From Bartonella sp. AU18XJBT (GTDB lineage Bacteria > Pseudomonadota > Alphaproteobacteria > Rhizobiales > Rhizobiaceae), in the NCBI RefSeq assembly GCF_028618595.1, contig NZ_JAQITE010000007.1, positions 1 to 64,000 of the forward strand: a DNA stretch of 64,000 nt, given 5' to 3'. The position numbers and the translations under genes were made by a program. The notes under the pieces were generated by a model, which was given only the letters and a program-made list of their open reading frames with translations, was not told the DNA's origin and did not search any database. Positions within the stretch are counted from its first letter, which is position 1, and every line of letters starts with the position of its first letter. Shown piece after piece: positions 31,126 to 42,409 of this stretch.

Positions 31126-33090
31126 ATGTATTATATAATTGTCTTTCTTCCGCTTTTGGTTTTTTTAATTGCTGCACTAGGTGGAAAAACGATAGGAGAT
31201 CGTGCGAGTGAATTGATAACATGTAGCTTTATGGTTGTTGTTGCCATATTATCGTGGATAGCATTTTTCAGTGTTGCACTTGGCCATACTCCAGCGATTG
31301 ATGTATTGGTATTACATTGGCTTGACGTTGGTGGTTTAACTTTTGATTGGGCTTTGCATATTGATACATTAACAGCTGTTATGCTTATTGTTGTAAATAG
31401 TGTTTCGGCATTAGTGCATATTTATTCAATTGGTTATATGCACCATGACCCTTCAAGGTCTCGTTTTTTTTCTTATCTTTCTTTGTTTACATTTATGATG
31501 CTTATGTTGGTGACCTCCAATAATTTGATCCAGATGTTTTTTGGATGGGAAGGTGTGGGGCTTGTTTCTTATTTACTTATTGGTTTTTGGTTTCAGCGCG
31601 ATTCTGCTAATAAGGCCGCAATGAAAGCTTTTGTAGTTAACCGTGTTGGAGATTTTGGTTTTCTCCTAGGTATATTTAGTATTTTTGTTTTATTCCAATC
31701 GGTTGATTTTGCCTTTATTTTTGCAAAAGCTGCAAACAATAGCTTTATACAAAATATGACATTTTTAGGTTGGCAATTTGATGGGCAGACGGCAATTACC
31801 ATTACATGTCTTTTATTATTTATTGGTGCGATGGGAAAATCAGCACAATTTCTTTTACATACTTGGCTGCCTGATGCAATGGAAGGGCCAACCCCCGTAT
31901 CAGCGCTTATTCATGCCGCTACAATGGTAACGGCTGGTGTTTTTATGGTTGCGCGTATGTCGCCAATTTTTGAACTTTCTTCGACTGCTTTGACCGTGAT
32001 TATTATTGTTGGTGCAACAACAGCGTTTTTTGCAGCAACTGTGGGGTTGGTGCAGAATGATATTAAACGTGTTATTGCTTATTCTACATGCTCTCAACTT
32101 GGTTATATGTTTGTGGCATTAGGTGTTGGAGCTTATGGCGCTGCTGTCTTTCATCTTTTTACGCATGCTTTTTTTAAAGCCTTATTGTTTCTTGGTGCAG
32201 GTTCTGTGATTCATGCTGTATCTGATGAACAAGATATGCGAAAAATGGGTGGGTTACGCAAACATATAAAGGTCACATATTGGATGATGATGGTCGGGAC
32301 CATTGCATTGACCGGTGTTGGAATTCCAGGAACACTTTTCGGGACTGCAGGTTTTTTCTCAAAAGATGCGATTATAGAGTCTGCTTTTGCATCCCATAAT
32401 ATTGCTTCAGGATATGCTTTTTATCTTCTTGTTTTTGCTGCCTTTTTAACAAGTTTCTATTCATGGCGGCTTATCTTTATGACATTCCATGGTAAACCAC
32501 GGGCAACAGTTGATGTTATGCATCATGTTCATGAATCGCCCCCAGTTATGTTGATTCCACTCTTTCTTTTATCTATTGGAGCAATATTTTCTGGTGTCGT
32601 TTTCCAACCTTACTTTTTTGGTGACTTGTATAATTCTTTTTGGAAGGGAGCATTATTTACAAGCAGCCATAATCACATTCTTCATGATGCCCACCATGTT
32701 TTTAATTGGGTAAAATGGTCGCCATTTATAGCGATGGTTCTTGGGTTTCTCTTAGCTTATTTATTTTATGTTTCTATTCCATCTCTTCCCAAGAAAATGG
32801 TTCGTATTATGCCAAGAGCATATAACTTCCTTTACCAAAAATGGTATTTTGATCAATTATATAACTTTTTGTTTGTTCGTCCTACCTTTAGAATTGGTTC
32901 TTTTCTTTGGAAAGTGGGAGACGGTAAGATTATTGATGGTTTAGGTCCTAATGGTATCGCAGCGCGTGTTGTTGATATTACAAATAGAGTTGTTAGAATG
33001 CAAACAGGCTATCTTTACCACTATGCATTTGCAATGCTTATCGGTGTTGCATTACTCATTACATGGATGATGATCGGGGGCGTAAACTAA
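31126..33090 (+). CDS. nuoL: NADH-quinone oxidoreductase subunit L
   Basis: A 654-residue antiporter-like proton-pumping subunit at the distal end of the membrane arm, with about 16 transmembrane helices and the long lateral helix near the C-terminus. Family marks are '[20 protein letters not shown]' (key Glu), '[20 protein letters not shown]' followed by '[12 protein letters not shown]', and '[20 protein letters not shown]' (key Lys). ATG 31126 is preferred over GTG 31123. Its stop overlaps the nuoM start by one base. Confidence 0.97.
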   Translation: MYYIIVFLPLLVFLIAALGGKTIGDRASELITCSFMVVVAILSWIAFFSVALGHTPAIDVLVLHWLDVGGLTFDWALHIDTLTAVMLIVVNSVSALVHIYSIGYMHHDPSRSRFFSYLSLFTFMMLMLVTSNNLIQMFFGWEGVGLVSYLLIGFWFQRDSANKAAMKAFVVNRVGDFGFLLGIFSIFVLFQSVDFAFIFAKAANNSFIQNMTFLGWQFDGQTAITITCLLLFIGAMGKSAQFLLHTWLPDAMEGPTPVSALIHAATMVTAGVFMVARMSPIFELSSTALTVIIIVGATTAFFAATVGLVQNDIKRVIAYSTCSQLGYMFVALGVGAYGAAVFHLFTHAFFKALLFLGAGSVIHAVSDEQDMRKMGGLRKHIKVTYWMMMVGTIALTGVGIPGTLFGTAGFFSKDAIIESAFASHNIASGYAFYLLVFAAFLTSFYSWRLIFMTFHGKPRATVDVMHHVHESPPVMLIPLFLLSIGAIFSGVVFQPYFFGDLYNSFWKGALFTSSHNHILHDAHHVFNWVKWSPFIAMVLGFLLAYLFYVSIPSLPKKMVRIMPRAYNFLYQKWYFDQLYNFLFVRPTFRIGSFLWKVGDGKIIDGLGPNGIAARVVDITNRVVRMQTGYLYHYAFAMLIGVALLITWMMIGGVN

Positions 33091-34559
33091 TGACCGATTG
33101 GCCTATTCTTTCTACGGTTACATTTTTGCCACTTGTTGGTGTGCTTCTGATTTTGTTTATCAAAGATGATAGTGAAGTAGCACGCCATAATATACGTAAT
33201 GTCGCATTTTTTACGACTCTATTTGTTTTTATTATTTCTTTAATTATTTGGATAGGATTTGATTCTAGTAACCCAAATTTTCAAATGGTTGAAAAATCCA
33301 GTTGGTTAGGGGGTGGCATTAGCTATCATATGGGGGTTGATGGTATTTCTATTCTTTTTGTTGTTCTCTCGGCTTTCCTTTTGCCTTTCTGTATTTTAGC
33401 AAGTTGGGAGAATGTTAAAGAGAGATTAAAGGCTTATATGATTGCGTTTCTTCTTCTAGAAGTTGCGATTATTGGCGTTTTTTGTGCTCTTGATGCAATG
33501 CTGTTCTATGTTTTTTTTGAAGGCAGTCTCATTCCAATGTTTATCATTATAGGTGTATGGGGTGGAGCACGTCGTGTTTATGCAAGTATAAAGTTTTTTT
33601 TATATACTTTACTTGGTTCAGTGCTTATGCTGGTTGCTCTTATGGCTATGTATTGGCAGGCTGGGACGCTTGATATACCAACTTTACTCAATTACCAGTT
33701 TCCTGCTCATATGCAAATATGGTTATGGCTTGCATTTTTTGCTTCTTTCGCAGTTAAAATGCCAATGTGGCCGGTTCATACATGGCTCCCTGATGCTCAC
33801 GTAGAAGCACCGACAGCGGGTTCCGTTATTTTAGCTGGTGTCTTACTCAAATTAGGTGGGTATGGTTTTCTTCGTTTTTCTTTGCCTATGTTTCCTATCG
33901 CTTCAGCGGATTTTGCACCTTTGATTTTTACATTATCGCTTATCGCTATTATTTATACGTCATTGGTCGCACTTGTTCAAAATGACATCAAAAAACTTAT
34001 TGCTTATTCTTCAATAGCGCATATGGGGTATGTGACAATGGGTATTTTTGCTGCGAATGAACAAGGAATACAAGGGGCTATTTACCAGATGCTATCCCAT
34101 GGAATTGTTTCAGCAGCGTTGTTTCTTTGTGTTGGGGTTATTTATGATCGCTTGCATACACGTGAAATTTCAGCGTTTGGTGGTTTAGTGAATAATATGC
34201 CTAAATATGCTGTTGTTTTCTTAATTTTCACTATGGCAAATGTTGGTTTGCCTGGAAGCTCAGGATTTTTGGGTGAATTTTTAACCTTAATAGGTGTTTT
34301 TCAAGTCAATAAATTGGTTGTTGTTTTAGCAACAACAGGTGTTATCTTATCGGCAGCCTATGCCCTTTATCTTTATCGGCGTGTGGTTTTTGGTTCCTTG
34401 GATAAAGAGAATTTAAAAGTATTAATAGATCTTTCTCTAAGAGAAAAATTTCTCCTCTATCCAATGGTTATTCTTACAATATTCTTTGGTATCTATCCAA
34501 CGCCTATTCTTAAGGCAACGGCGTTTTCCGTAGAAACCCTCATCAATAAACTGCACTAG
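33090..34559 (+). CDS. nuoM: NADH-quinone oxidoreductase subunit M
   Basis: A 489-residue antiporter-like proton-pumping subunit with about 14 helices. '[20 protein letters not shown]' carries the key glutamate. '[20 protein letters not shown]' and '[16 protein letters not shown]' are classic NuoM sequence. '[20 protein letters not shown]' contains the pumping lysines. The start ATG overlaps the nuoL TAA (TAATG). A longer frame back to 33063 would overlap nuoL and is rejected. Confidence 0.97.
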   Translation: MTDWPILSTVTFLPLVGVLLILFIKDDSEVARHNIRNVAFFTTLFVFIISLIIWIGFDSSNPNFQMVEKSSWLGGGISYHMGVDGISILFVVLSAFLLPFCILASWENVKERLKAYMIAFLLLEVAIIGVFCALDAMLFYVFFEGSLIPMFIIIGVWGGARRVYASIKFFLYTLLGSVLMLVALMAMYWQAGTLDIPTLLNYQFPAHMQIWLWLAFFASFAVKMPMWPVHTWLPDAHVEAPTAGSVILAGVLLKLGGYGFLRFSLPMFPIASADFAPLIFTLSLIAIIYTSLVALVQNDIKKLIAYSSIAHMGYVTMGIFAANEQGIQGAIYQMLSHGIVSAALFLCVGVIYDRLHTREISAFGGLVNNMPKYAVVFLIFTMANVGLPGSSGFLGEFLTLIGVFQVNKLVVVLATTGVILSAAYALYLYRRVVFGSLDKENLKVLIDLSLREKFLLYPMVILTIFFGIYPTPILKATAFSVETLINKLH

Positions 34560-34576
34560 ATAAGGGAAGAATGCAC

Positions 34577-36031
34577 ATGCAAACTGAAATAATAGCGCAA
34601 TTAGTCTTAATTCTTCCAGAGCTTTTAATTGCATTAGGAGCTGTCGTGTTGCTTGTGATTGGTGTTTATTCCAATACACGTGCTTCTTTAACAGTGACAG
34701 GTTTAGCCATGGCGATTTTTATGGCAACCATTATTATTCTTATAGTTTTTCCGAAAAATGGTTCATTTCAAACCAATGCGCTTATTATAGATTCTTTCGG
34801 TCGTTATATGAAAATTTTAATGCTTATTGGTGCACTCTTTTCTCTTATCATGTCTGTTGGTTTTGCTAATGCACAAAAGTTTAATATATTTGAATTTCCA
34901 GTGCTTGTTCTTTTAGCAACCCTTGGAATGATGTTTATGATTTCAGCGGGTAACATGCTGTCGCTTTATATGGGGTTAGAACTGCAATCTTTAGCTTTAT
35001 ATGTTTTAGCAGCGATTAATCGTAATAATGTAAAATCTTCTGAAGCCGGCATAAAATACTTTGTTTTAGGGGCATTATCTTCAGGGTTGCTGCTTTATGG
35101 TATTTCTTTACTTTATGGTTTTACCGGTCAAATTGGTTTTCACGAAATTGCTCTTGCTTTAAAAGGTAAAAATGTACAATTGGGGGTTATTTTTGGAATT
35201 GTCTTTATTTTAGCTGGTTTGGCTTTCAAAATTTCTGCTGTTCCATTTCATATGTGGACACCTGATGTTTATGAAGGAGCACCAACACCGATTACAGCAT
35301 TTTTTGCTGGTGCCCCTAAAGTTGCTGCAATGGCTTTAATCATCCGTATTATTGTGATGACATTTATTCCCTTAGGACGTGTTGATAATGTGATGCCTGC
35401 ATGGCAACAAATTTTGATCTTCATGGCGATTGCATCAATGATACTGGGTGCATTTGCTGCAATTGGTCAAAATAATATTAAGCGCTTGATGGCTTATTCG
35501 TCGATCAGTCATATGGGCTATGCACTTGTTGGTTTATCTGCTGGAGATATGCTAGGAATAAAAAGTGTTATTCTTTATATGACGATTTATCTTGGAATGA
35601 CGATTGGCTCGTTTGCTTTTATTCTTGGAATGCGCTCTCAGAATGGCAATGTTGAAAATATTTATGATCTTTCAGGGTTAGTAAAGACAAATCCGTTTAT
35701 GGCTATTGTGATGACAATACAGCTGTTCTCTTTAGCAAGTATACCTCCTATGGCTGGTTTTTTTGGGAAGTGGTATACATTTTCTGCGGCTGTCCATGCT
35801 GGTCTGACGCCACTTGCAGTCGTTGGGATGATAGCGTCTGTCGTTGGGGCTTTTTACTATTTGCGAGTCATTAAAATTATGTGGTTTGATGACGTAAAAG
35901 CGCATTTTGTTGCTTTATCGAATGAGCTTCAATTTTGTCTTGGTCTTTCTGCATTGTTTATTTTATTTTACGCGCTTTTTGGAGTTTGGTTCGCTGAGCT
36001 AGCAGAAAAAGCAGCAGCAGCATTGTTTTAA
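34577..36031 (+). CDS. nuoN: NADH-quinone oxidoreductase subunit N
   Basis: A 484-residue antiporter-like proton-pumping subunit, last of the nuo genes. Recognisable blocks are 'MGLELQSLALYVLAAINRNN', 'AFKISAVPFHMWTPDVYEGA', 'PTPITAFFAGAPKVAAMAL' and 'NNIKRLMAYSSISHMGYALV'. ATG 34577 has AAGGGA nine bases upstream; ATG 34571 lies only three bases after it and is less likely. The stop overlaps the birA start by one base, so birA is translationally coupled to the complex I operon. Confidence 0.96.
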   Translation: MQTEIIAQLVLILPELLIALGAVVLLVIGVYSNTRASLTVTGLAMAIFMATIIILIVFPKNGSFQTNALIIDSFGRYMKILMLIGALFSLIMSVGFANAQKFNIFEFPVLVLLATLGMMFMISAGNMLSLYMGLELQSLALYVLAAINRNNVKSSEAGIKYFVLGALSSGLLLYGISLLYGFTGQIGFHEIALALKGKNVQLGVIFGIVFILAGLAFKISAVPFHMWTPDVYEGAPTPITAFFAGAPKVAAMALIIRIIVMTFIPLGRVDNVMPAWQQILIFMAIASMILGAFAAIGQNNIKRLMAYSSISHMGYALVGLSAGDMLGIKSVILYMTIYLGMTIGSFAFILGMRSQNGNVENIYDLSGLVKTNPFMAIVMTIQLFSLASIPPMAGFFGKWYTFSAAVHAGLTPLAVVGMIASVVGAFYYLRVIKIMWFDDVKAHFVALSNELQFCLGLSALFILFYALFGVWFAELAEKAAAALF

Positions 36032-36840
36032 TGAATATGGTTTATACTTTATCAGATTTTGCACAAAAACAGGGATACACTATTGAAGCGTACGATAGTG
36101 TTGATTCAACAAATCTCATTGCACAACGAAAAGCACAAGCTGGTCATCAAGGTAATCTTTGGATTGTTGCACAAGAACAATCACAGGGAAGAGCAAGAAG
36201 AGGGAGAACTTGGTCTAGTCCAAAAGGGAACCTTTATTCTAGTCTTTTATTAATTGATGATATTGTTCATCAAACTGCAGCTCAACTTGGTTTTGTTGCT
36301 GGAATAAGTGTGGCAGAGGCAATAAAACAATTGATAGAAGAGGACAAGCAGACAAACAATATTGTGAGTTTAAAATGGCCAAACGATATTTTGCTCAGAG
36401 GAGCAAAAAGCTCTGGAGTTTTGCTTGAGATTTTAAAATTGTCATCACAACAATATGCCTTGGTTATTGGTATTGGAATAAATGTGAAATATAATTATGA
36501 AGATGCACCCTATCCCACTTCAAGCTTAAAGAATATCGGTTTGCATATTGAAGCAGAACAATTATTTACGGTTTTGACGGACTGTTTTTCTAAAAATTAC
36601 TTTCTTTGGAAACAACCAAAAGGATGTGAAACAATCCGAAAAAAATGGCTTTTATATTCTGCTCACCTTGGAAAACATGTCAAAGTGGTGAATGATGAAA
36701 AAGTCATTGAGGGTGTTTTTGATGGTCTTGATAGTGATTTTAACTGCATTATAAAGCAAAAAAATGGTCAGATAGCCGTTATAACAGCTGGAGATGTTCA
36801 TTTTGGTTCTGCTGCTTCTATTAATGCAGGTCGTTATTAA
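36031..36840 (+). CDS. birA: Biotin--[acetyl-CoA-carboxylase] ligase
   Basis: A 269-residue biotin protein ligase, which makes biotinyl-AMP and transfers biotin to the carrier domain of biotin-dependent carboxylases. The biotinyl-AMP loop 'GRARRGRTW' is at residues 53-61, 'SLKWPNDIL' (with K115 W P N D) at 113-121, and 'VIGIGINV' follows. There is no N-terminal helix-turn-helix, so this is the monofunctional class I enzyme, not a repressor of biotin genes. It starts in the stop codon of nuoN and is followed by rnj, an order conserved in rhizobial relatives. Confidence 0.95.
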   Translation: MNMVYTLSDFAQKQGYTIEAYDSVDSTNLIAQRKAQAGHQGNLWIVAQEQSQGRARRGRTWSSPKGNLYSSLLLIDDIVHQTAAQLGFVAGISVAEAIKQLIEEDKQTNNIVSLKWPNDILLRGAKSSGVLLEILKLSSQQYALVIGIGINVKYNYEDAPYPTSSLKNIGLHIEAEQLFTVLTDCFSKNYFLWKQPKGCETIRKKWLLYSAHLGKHVKVVNDEKVIEGVFDGLDSDFNCIIKQKNGQIAVITAGDVHFGSAASINAGRY

Positions 36841-36886
36841 AAAATTATTTTACCATCAGATGCCTTAATGATTTTGGGAGATGTTT

Positions 36887-38563
36887 ATGGTTGCAGCCAA
36901 TAAGAATGAATTTGTTTTTTTACCTCTGGGAGGTGTAGGTGAAATAGGGATGAATTTAGCTGCTTACGGATTTGGTCCCAAAAATCTTCGTGAATGGCTG
37001 CTGGTTGATATGGGGATTAGTTTTGCTGGTTCTGAATTACCAGGAGTTGATCTTGTTTTGCCTGATATTCGTTTTTTAGAAAGTGAAAAACATAATATAC
37101 GGGGTCTTGTTTTAACGCATGCACATGAAGATCATTATGGGGCCGTTCTTGATTTATGGCCAAAGTTACAAGTGCCAATTTATTGTACGCCTTTTACGGC
37201 AGGATTATTGGAAACTAAAAAACAATTAGATTTTGAATCTCAAAAAATTTTACTCAATATTTTTCAAGCTGGTGATTGTTTTCAGGTAGGTGCCTTTGCT
37301 GTAGAGGCTATAGCTGTTAACCATTCAATACCAGAATCTGTATCTTTAGCAATTACAACCTCTTTGGGAACTGTGATTCATACGGGTGATTGGAAAATTG
37401 ATCACACTCCTTCACTCGGGGCTGTGACGGATGAAAAAAGATTTCGTGCTTTAGGCAAAAAAGGTGTTTTAGCATTACTTTGTGATTCCACAAATGCATG
37501 TCGGGATGGTATATCTCCATCAGAGCAGCAGGTTCAAGCCAGTCTTTCTGAGATTATTTCCAAAGCTGAAGGGCGCGTTGCAATAGCAACTTTTTCTTCT
37601 AATATTGGTCGGATACGTTCTATTGCTCTTGCAGCTGAAGCTGCTGGACGTAAGGTGCTTGTCATTGGGCGTTCCCTTAAGCGAAGTATTATGGTTGCAC
37701 AAGAGCTTGGTTATATGAATGGTTTAGCGCCATTTGTAACGGAAGATGATTATGGTTACATCTCGCGAAAAGATCTTGTTTTAATTGTCACAGGGAGCCA
37801 AGGTGAGCCGTGTGCTGCCTTGGCTAAACTATCACGTGATGGAATGAGAAATATTGCACTTTCTGCTGGTGATACCGTTATTTATTCATCACGAAGTATT
37901 CCAGGAAACGAAAAAGCGATTATTGAGGTACAAAATCGTTTCATTGATTTGGGTATTGAAATTATCACGAATGAAGATGCACTTGTTCATGTTTCAGGCC
38001 ATCCCCGTCGTTCAGAACTTTTACAGATGTATGATTGGGTAAAGCCACAGATACTTGTTCCTGTACATGGGGAAGCAATACATCTTAAGGCTCAGGCAAC
38101 TTTAGCGCGTCAAGCGGGTATTAAAATTGTTACAGATATCAGAAATGGACATATGTTACGTTTTGCACCAGAGCCTGTAGAAGTTGTTGATCAAGTTCCT
38201 GTCGGCCGCATCTATAAGGATGGTTGCCTAATTGGAGATGAAAATGAACTAGGGATTCGTGAACGTCGCAAACTAAGTTATGCTGGTCATGTTACTATTT
38301 CTCTCCATATAAATAGTAAGCATGAATTATTAGGGGATATAGGTCTAACAACATTCGGGTTACCTGAAAGTAATGGAAAAGGGGAAAGTTTAAAAGATAT
38401 TCTTTTAGATATTGTAGAAAATACAGTTTACAGTATCCCACGCATGAAACAGAAAAATAATGAACTTATTCGAGAGGCAACACGACGTGCTGTGAGGGCG
38501 GCTGTTTATGAAATTTGGCAAAAAAAACCTATCTGTACAGTTTTTTTACATCGGTCAAAATAA
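36887..38563 (+). CDS. rnj: Ribonuclease J
   Basis: A 558-residue metallo-beta-lactamase/beta-CASP ribonuclease of the RNase J family, with 5'-exonuclease and endonuclease activity on RNA; in alphaproteobacteria it matures 23S rRNA 5' ends. The metal site 'THAHEDHYGAV' gives H78, H80, D82 and H83. 'NHSIPES', 'TGDWKID' and the beta-CASP 'SGHPRRSELLQMYDWVKPQI' with 'VPVHGE' follow. ATG 36887 has GGGAG six bases upstream; ATG 36881 directly abuts that site. Presence of both RNase J and RNase E in this window fits the mixed RNA-decay machinery of alphaproteobacteria. Confidence 0.95.
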   Translation: MVAANKNEFVFLPLGGVGEIGMNLAAYGFGPKNLREWLLVDMGISFAGSELPGVDLVLPDIRFLESEKHNIRGLVLTHAHEDHYGAVLDLWPKLQVPIYCTPFTAGLLETKKQLDFESQKILLNIFQAGDCFQVGAFAVEAIAVNHSIPESVSLAITTSLGTVIHTGDWKIDHTPSLGAVTDEKRFRALGKKGVLALLCDSTNACRDGISPSEQQVQASLSEIISKAEGRVAIATFSSNIGRIRSIALAAEAAGRKVLVIGRSLKRSIMVAQELGYMNGLAPFVTEDDYGYISRKDLVLIVTGSQGEPCAALAKLSRDGMRNIALSAGDTVIYSSRSIPGNEKAIIEVQNRFIDLGIEIITNEDALVHVSGHPRRSELLQMYDWVKPQILVPVHGEAIHLKAQATLARQAGIKIVTDIRNGHMLRFAPEPVEVVDQVPVGRIYKDGCLIGDENELGIRERRKLSYAGHVTISLHINSKHELLGDIGLTTFGLPESNGKGESLKDILLDIVENTVYSIPRMKQKNNELIREATRRAVRAAVYEIWQKKPICTVFLHRSK

Positions 38564-38764
38564 AGAACTTTCATATTACGTTATTTAAAAAGAGAAGAGC
38601 ATTTTTATTTTATGCTAAATAAGAAAAATAGAGAATGAAGCACAATAAATTTTTAAATAATAAGGTCGTTATATTTGCAAGTATTCAGAATGCGGCTATA
38701 GATGAGTAGAGGGTGTGATAAATTGTTCCGATATGATAGGTCTGATTAGGAGTTAATTATTTCA

Positions 38765-40090
38765 ATGCGTCTTTCTCAATATTTCCTTCCACTTTTAAAA
38801 GAGAATCCTAAAGAAGCAGAAATTGTTTCTCATCGCTTCATGTTACGCGCTGGAATGATTCGACAACAAACATCAGGAATTTATTCTTGGCTTCCTTTGG
38901 GAAAAAAAGTGCTTGATAAAGTTTGTAAAATTATTCGTGAAGAGCAAGAACGTGCGGGTGCAATAGAAATATTGATGCCTACAATTCAGTCTGCTGATCT
39001 TTGGCGTGAAAGCGGTCGTTATGATGATTATGGTTTGGAAATGCTTCGCATTAAAGATCGTCAAAAGCGTGATTTACTTTATGGTCCAACCAATGAAGAG
39101 ATGGTAACAGATATTTTTCGCTCATATGTTCGTTCTTATAAAGATCTTCCGCTTAATTTGTATCACATTCAATGGAAATTTCGTGATGAAATTCGTCCAC
39201 GTTTTGGTGTGATGCGGGCACGAGAATTTTTAATGAAAGATGCTTATTCTTTTGATCTTGATTATGAAGGCTCTAAAACATCTTATAATCGTATGTTTGT
39301 TGCTTATTTACGCACTTTTTCTCGCCTTGGCTTAAAAGCAATTCCTATGCGTGCAGATACAGGTCCAATAGGGGGGGAGCTCAGTCATGAATTTATCATT
39401 TTGGCTGAAACAGGAGAGAGCGCTATCTTCTGTGATAAACAATTTCTTGAACTTATCGTTCCCGATAGTTCAATTGATTTTAGTGATAAAGCTGCTTTAG
39501 ATGATATTGTTAAACAATGGACATCTTTTTATGCAGCAACGGAAGAAATGCATAATGAAGAGGAGTGGGCTAAAGTTTCTGATCATAATTGTCTTTCAGC
39601 GCGTGGTATTGAAGTCGGACATATTTTCCACTTTGGCACGAAATATTCTGCTCCAATGGGAGCAAAAGTTATGGGACAAGATGGAAAAGAGCATGTGGTC
39701 TCTATGGGATCTTACGGTATTGGACCTTCACGTCTTGTTGCGGCCGCTATTGAGGCTTCTCATGATGAAAATGGTATTATTTGGCCAAAGTCGATGGCAC
39801 CGTTTGATTTTGGGATTATCAATATGAAACTCGATGATGAAAAATGCACACAGGCGTGTGAGTTTCTCTATCAGGGATTAAAGGAGGTTGGTTTTGATCC
39901 GTTATTAGATGATAGAAATGAACGTCCTGGATCAAAATTTGCAACAATGGATTTGATTGGTTTGCCAACGCAAATCATTGTTGGTCCTAACAGCATTGCA
40001 CAAAATGAAGTTGAAATTAAAGATCGCAAAACAGGAATAAAAAAATCTCTAAAGGTTGAAGATGTGCTCAGCCAACTTTCTATAATTTAA
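38765..40090 (+). CDS. proS: Proline--tRNA ligase
   Basis: A 441-residue class II aminoacyl-tRNA synthetase that charges tRNA-Pro. Motif 1 and 2 regions are '[14 protein letters not shown]', '[20 protein letters not shown]' and '[20 protein letters not shown]'. Motif 3 is '[16 protein letters not shown]'. A C-terminal anticodon-binding domain follows. The editing insertion of the longer E. coli type enzyme is absent, as expected for the short alphaproteobacterial form, so mis-charged Ala-tRNA-Pro would need a free-standing editing protein (family knowledge). AGGAG precedes the start. Confidence 0.96.
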   Translation: MRLSQYFLPLLKENPKEAEIVSHRFMLRAGMIRQQTSGIYSWLPLGKKVLDKVCKIIREEQERAGAIEILMPTIQSADLWRESGRYDDYGLEMLRIKDRQKRDLLYGPTNEEMVTDIFRSYVRSYKDLPLNLYHIQWKFRDEIRPRFGVMRAREFLMKDAYSFDLDYEGSKTSYNRMFVAYLRTFSRLGLKAIPMRADTGPIGGELSHEFIILAETGESAIFCDKQFLELIVPDSSIDFSDKAALDDIVKQWTSFYAATEEMHNEEEWAKVSDHNCLSARGIEVGHIFHFGTKYSAPMGAKVMGQDGKEHVVSMGSYGIGPSRLVAAAIEASHDENGIIWPKSMAPFDFGIINMKLDDEKCTQACEFLYQGLKEVGFDPLLDDRNERPGSKFATMDLIGLPTQIIVGPNSIAQNEVEIKDRKTGIKKSLKVEDVLSQLSII

Positions 40091-40101
40091 TAGGAAATGT
40101 T

Positions 40102-41370
40102 ATGAAGAGGCTGAAAAACAAATGGTTTTCATCTTATGAGTGGATGATCGCTTTTCGTTATATGATCCCCAATAAAAAACATGTCGTTGCATCTGTTATT
40201 TCAATTATTTCTCTTATTGGGATTATGTTGGGCGTATTTGCTCTGGTTGTTGTTATGGCGGTGATGAATGGCTTTCGTACAGAACTTCTCAATCGTATTC
40301 TTGGTATGAATGGGCATCTTATTATTCAAACAGTTGATTCTAGTTTTTCTGATTATAAGACTCTTATTTCTTCTTTAGAAGCTACAAACGGTGTGAAGTT
40401 TGCTTTACCTGTTATTGAAGGTCAAGCGCTTGTTCAAGGTGAAGTTCAAGGTGGCTCTGGCGCGTTAGTTCGTGGTATGCGCAAACAAGATCTAGAAAAG
40501 CTTAAAACAGTCTCTCAAAACATTAAATTAGGATCGATTTCTCGGTTTGATCAAGAAGAAGGTGTTGCAATTGGAAGTGGCTTAGCAGAAAAATTGGGAC
40601 TGACAGTTGGAAGAGATATTCGTATTATTACTCCAGATGGTGACGAGACTCCTTTTGGCGTTACCCCACGTGTGAAATCTTATAAAGTCGTTGCTATTTT
40701 TGAAGTTGGTATGTCTGAATATGATTCAATATTTATCTTTATGCCTCTCCATGAAGCACAAATGTTTTTTAATTTAGGAGATAAGGTTCAGTCTTTAGAA
40801 TTATTTCTAAATGATCCGGATGCGGTTGATCAAATAAAACCTGTTGTAGAAAAAGCAGTTGATCAACAGGTCTATTTAATTGATTGGCGGACACGCAATC
40901 AGGCTTTTTTTTCAGCCTTACAGATTGAACGAAATGTTATGTTTTTCATTCTTTCTCTAATTGTTCTTGTTGCTGCTTTAAATATTATTTCAGGGTTGAT
41001 TATGCTTGTAAAAGATAAAAGTCATGATATTGCAATTTTACGCACGATGGGGGCTCAACAGAGTGCGATTTTGCGTATATTTATCATTACAGGGATGATG
41101 ATTGGTTTTATTGGAACTATATTGGGTTTAGTTTTAGGTGTTATCGCGACCGCGAATATTAATCATATCCAAGACTTTATATCTTGGTTATTTAATGTCG
41201 ACGTTTTTAATCCTCAACTTTATTTTTTAACAAAATTGCCTGCACAAATTGAGTGGAAACAGACCATCTTGGTTGCTATGATGGCTTTATTCTTGTCGTT
41301 TCTTGCTGCTCTCATTCCGGCATGGCGTGCTGCTAAGCTAGATCCCGTACAAGCTTTGAGGTATGAATAA
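40102..41370 (+). CDS. lolC: Lipoprotein-releasing ABC transporter permease (LolC/LolE family)
   Basis: A 422-residue inner-membrane permease that, with LolD, extracts lipoproteins from the inner membrane for transfer to the carrier LolA. The topology is typical: one N-terminal helix (about residues 27-55), a large periplasmic domain, then three helices (about 275-410). '[23 protein letters not shown]' and '[17 protein letters not shown]' are family sequence, and the end '[16 protein letters not shown]' is diagnostic. One permease gene only is present, as in other alphaproteobacteria, where it probably works as a homodimer. It overlaps lolD by one base. Confidence 0.93.
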   Translation: MKRLKNKWFSSYEWMIAFRYMIPNKKHVVASVISIISLIGIMLGVFALVVVMAVMNGFRTELLNRILGMNGHLIIQTVDSSFSDYKTLISSLEATNGVKFALPVIEGQALVQGEVQGGSGALVRGMRKQDLEKLKTVSQNIKLGSISRFDQEEGVAIGSGLAEKLGLTVGRDIRIITPDGDETPFGVTPRVKSYKVVAIFEVGMSEYDSIFIFMPLHEAQMFFNLGDKVQSLELFLNDPDAVDQIKPVVEKAVDQQVYLIDWRTRNQAFFSALQIERNVMFFILSLIVLVAALNIISGLIMLVKDKSHDIAILRTMGAQQSAILRIFIITGMMIGFIGTILGLVLGVIATANINHIQDFISWLFNVDVFNPQLYFLTKLPAQIEWKQTILVAMMALFLSFLAALIPAWRAAKLDPVQALRYE

Positions 41371-42050
41371 TGACAGCTATTTTAGAGCTTGTAGAGATTG
41401 AAAGACGCTTTTTCGAGAGTCATAAACCGCTTATTGTTTTAGATAAAGCGAATTTTATTCTTAATCGTGGAGAGCTTGTTGCACTTGTTGCACCATCTGG
41501 TGCTGGAAAATCAACACTTCTTCATATTGCTGGATTATTAGAAAAACCAACAGCTGGTGATGTGATGTTACGGGGGGTTTCTTGTGCAAAGCGCTCTGAT
41601 AGTGAGCGAACAGCTATAAGACGAAATGATATTGGTTTTGTTTATCAATTTCATCATTTACTTCCAGAGTTTACGGCATTAGAAAATGTCATGATACCGC
41701 AAATGATAGCAGGATTAAAAAAATCCATAGCGGAAGATCGTGCGCGCAAATTATTGACGTATCTGCGTGTTTCTCATCGTGCTGATCATCGTCCCTCAGA
41801 GTTATCGGGAGGAGAACAACAACGTGTTGCTATTGCACGTGCCGTAGCAAATGGCCCTTCGGTTCTTTTAGCTGATGAACCTACAGGAAATCTTGATCCC
41901 GTAACTGCAGCTTACGTCTTTCAAGCTTTATCTATCCTTGTTCGTCAATCTGGTCTTTCTGCTCTTATTGCAACACATAATTACGCTTTGGCTAAGCAAA
42001 TGCATCGACGAATTACACTTAAAGAACAAAAGATTATAGAACTTCCTTAA
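41370..42050 (+). CDS. lolD: Lipoprotein-releasing system ATP-binding protein
   Basis: A 226-residue ABC ATPase that powers lipoprotein release with the preceding permease. Walker A 'APSGAGKST' is at 41-49, the LolD-type Q-loop '[17 protein letters not shown]' at 91-107, the signature '[14 protein letters not shown]' at 145-158, and Walker B '[12 protein letters not shown]' at 165-176. ATG lies within the stop of the permease gene (ATAATG), so the two are coupled. No lipid-export or drug-export partner is nearby, which supports the Lol assignment. Confidence 0.95.
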   Translation: MTAILELVEIERRFFESHKPLIVLDKANFILNRGELVALVAPSGAGKSTLLHIAGLLEKPTAGDVMLRGVSCAKRSDSERTAIRRNDIGFVYQFHHLLPEFTALENVMIPQMIAGLKKSIAEDRARKLLTYLRVSHRADHRPSELSGGEQQRVAIARAVANGPSVLLADEPTGNLDPVTAAYVFQALSILVRQSGLSALIATHNYALAKQMHRRITLKEQKIIELP

Positions 42051-42116
42051 AAGCAAGGTAAAAATTTTATACGATTAATTGAATAGTTTATATTACTTTA
42101 TTCAAGGAGATTTTTC

Positions 42117-42404
42117 ATGACAGTTTTTGTCGTTGACAAAAATCAATTAGATGTACGTCGTCGTCGATTGATTTTTCGTGCATGGCATCGCGGTATTCGT
42201 GAAATGGATTTCATTTTTGGACATTATGTCGATGCCCATATTACTGGAATGAATGATAAAACACTCTCTGAACTTGAGTATATTATGTCTTTTGATGATC
42301 GTGATTTACTCATATGGATTACTGGAGAAATTTCGCCACCCTCTGAAGTTGATAGTCCACTTTTTCGTGATATTGCCAATTATCGTACTTTCTTAAGTTA
42401 TTAA
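42117..42404 (+). CDS. sdhE: FAD assembly factor SdhE (YgfY family)
   Basis: A 95-residue protein of the SdhE/Sdh5 family, which promotes covalent flavinylation of succinate dehydrogenase. The hallmark RGxxE motif is R25-G-I-R-E29 within 'LIFRAWHRGIREMDFIFGHY'. 'LSELEYIMSFDDRDLLIWITG' is also typical. AAGGAGA precedes ATG. It sits six bases before mfd, an arrangement shared with rhizobia; recG, which usually lies on the other side there, is absent and lolD takes its place. Confidence 0.92.
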   Translation: MTVFVVDKNQLDVRRRRLIFRAWHRGIREMDFIFGHYVDAHITGMNDKTLSELEYIMSFDDRDLLIWITGEISPPSEVDSPLFRDIANYRTFLSY

Positions 42405-42409
42405 TCCCG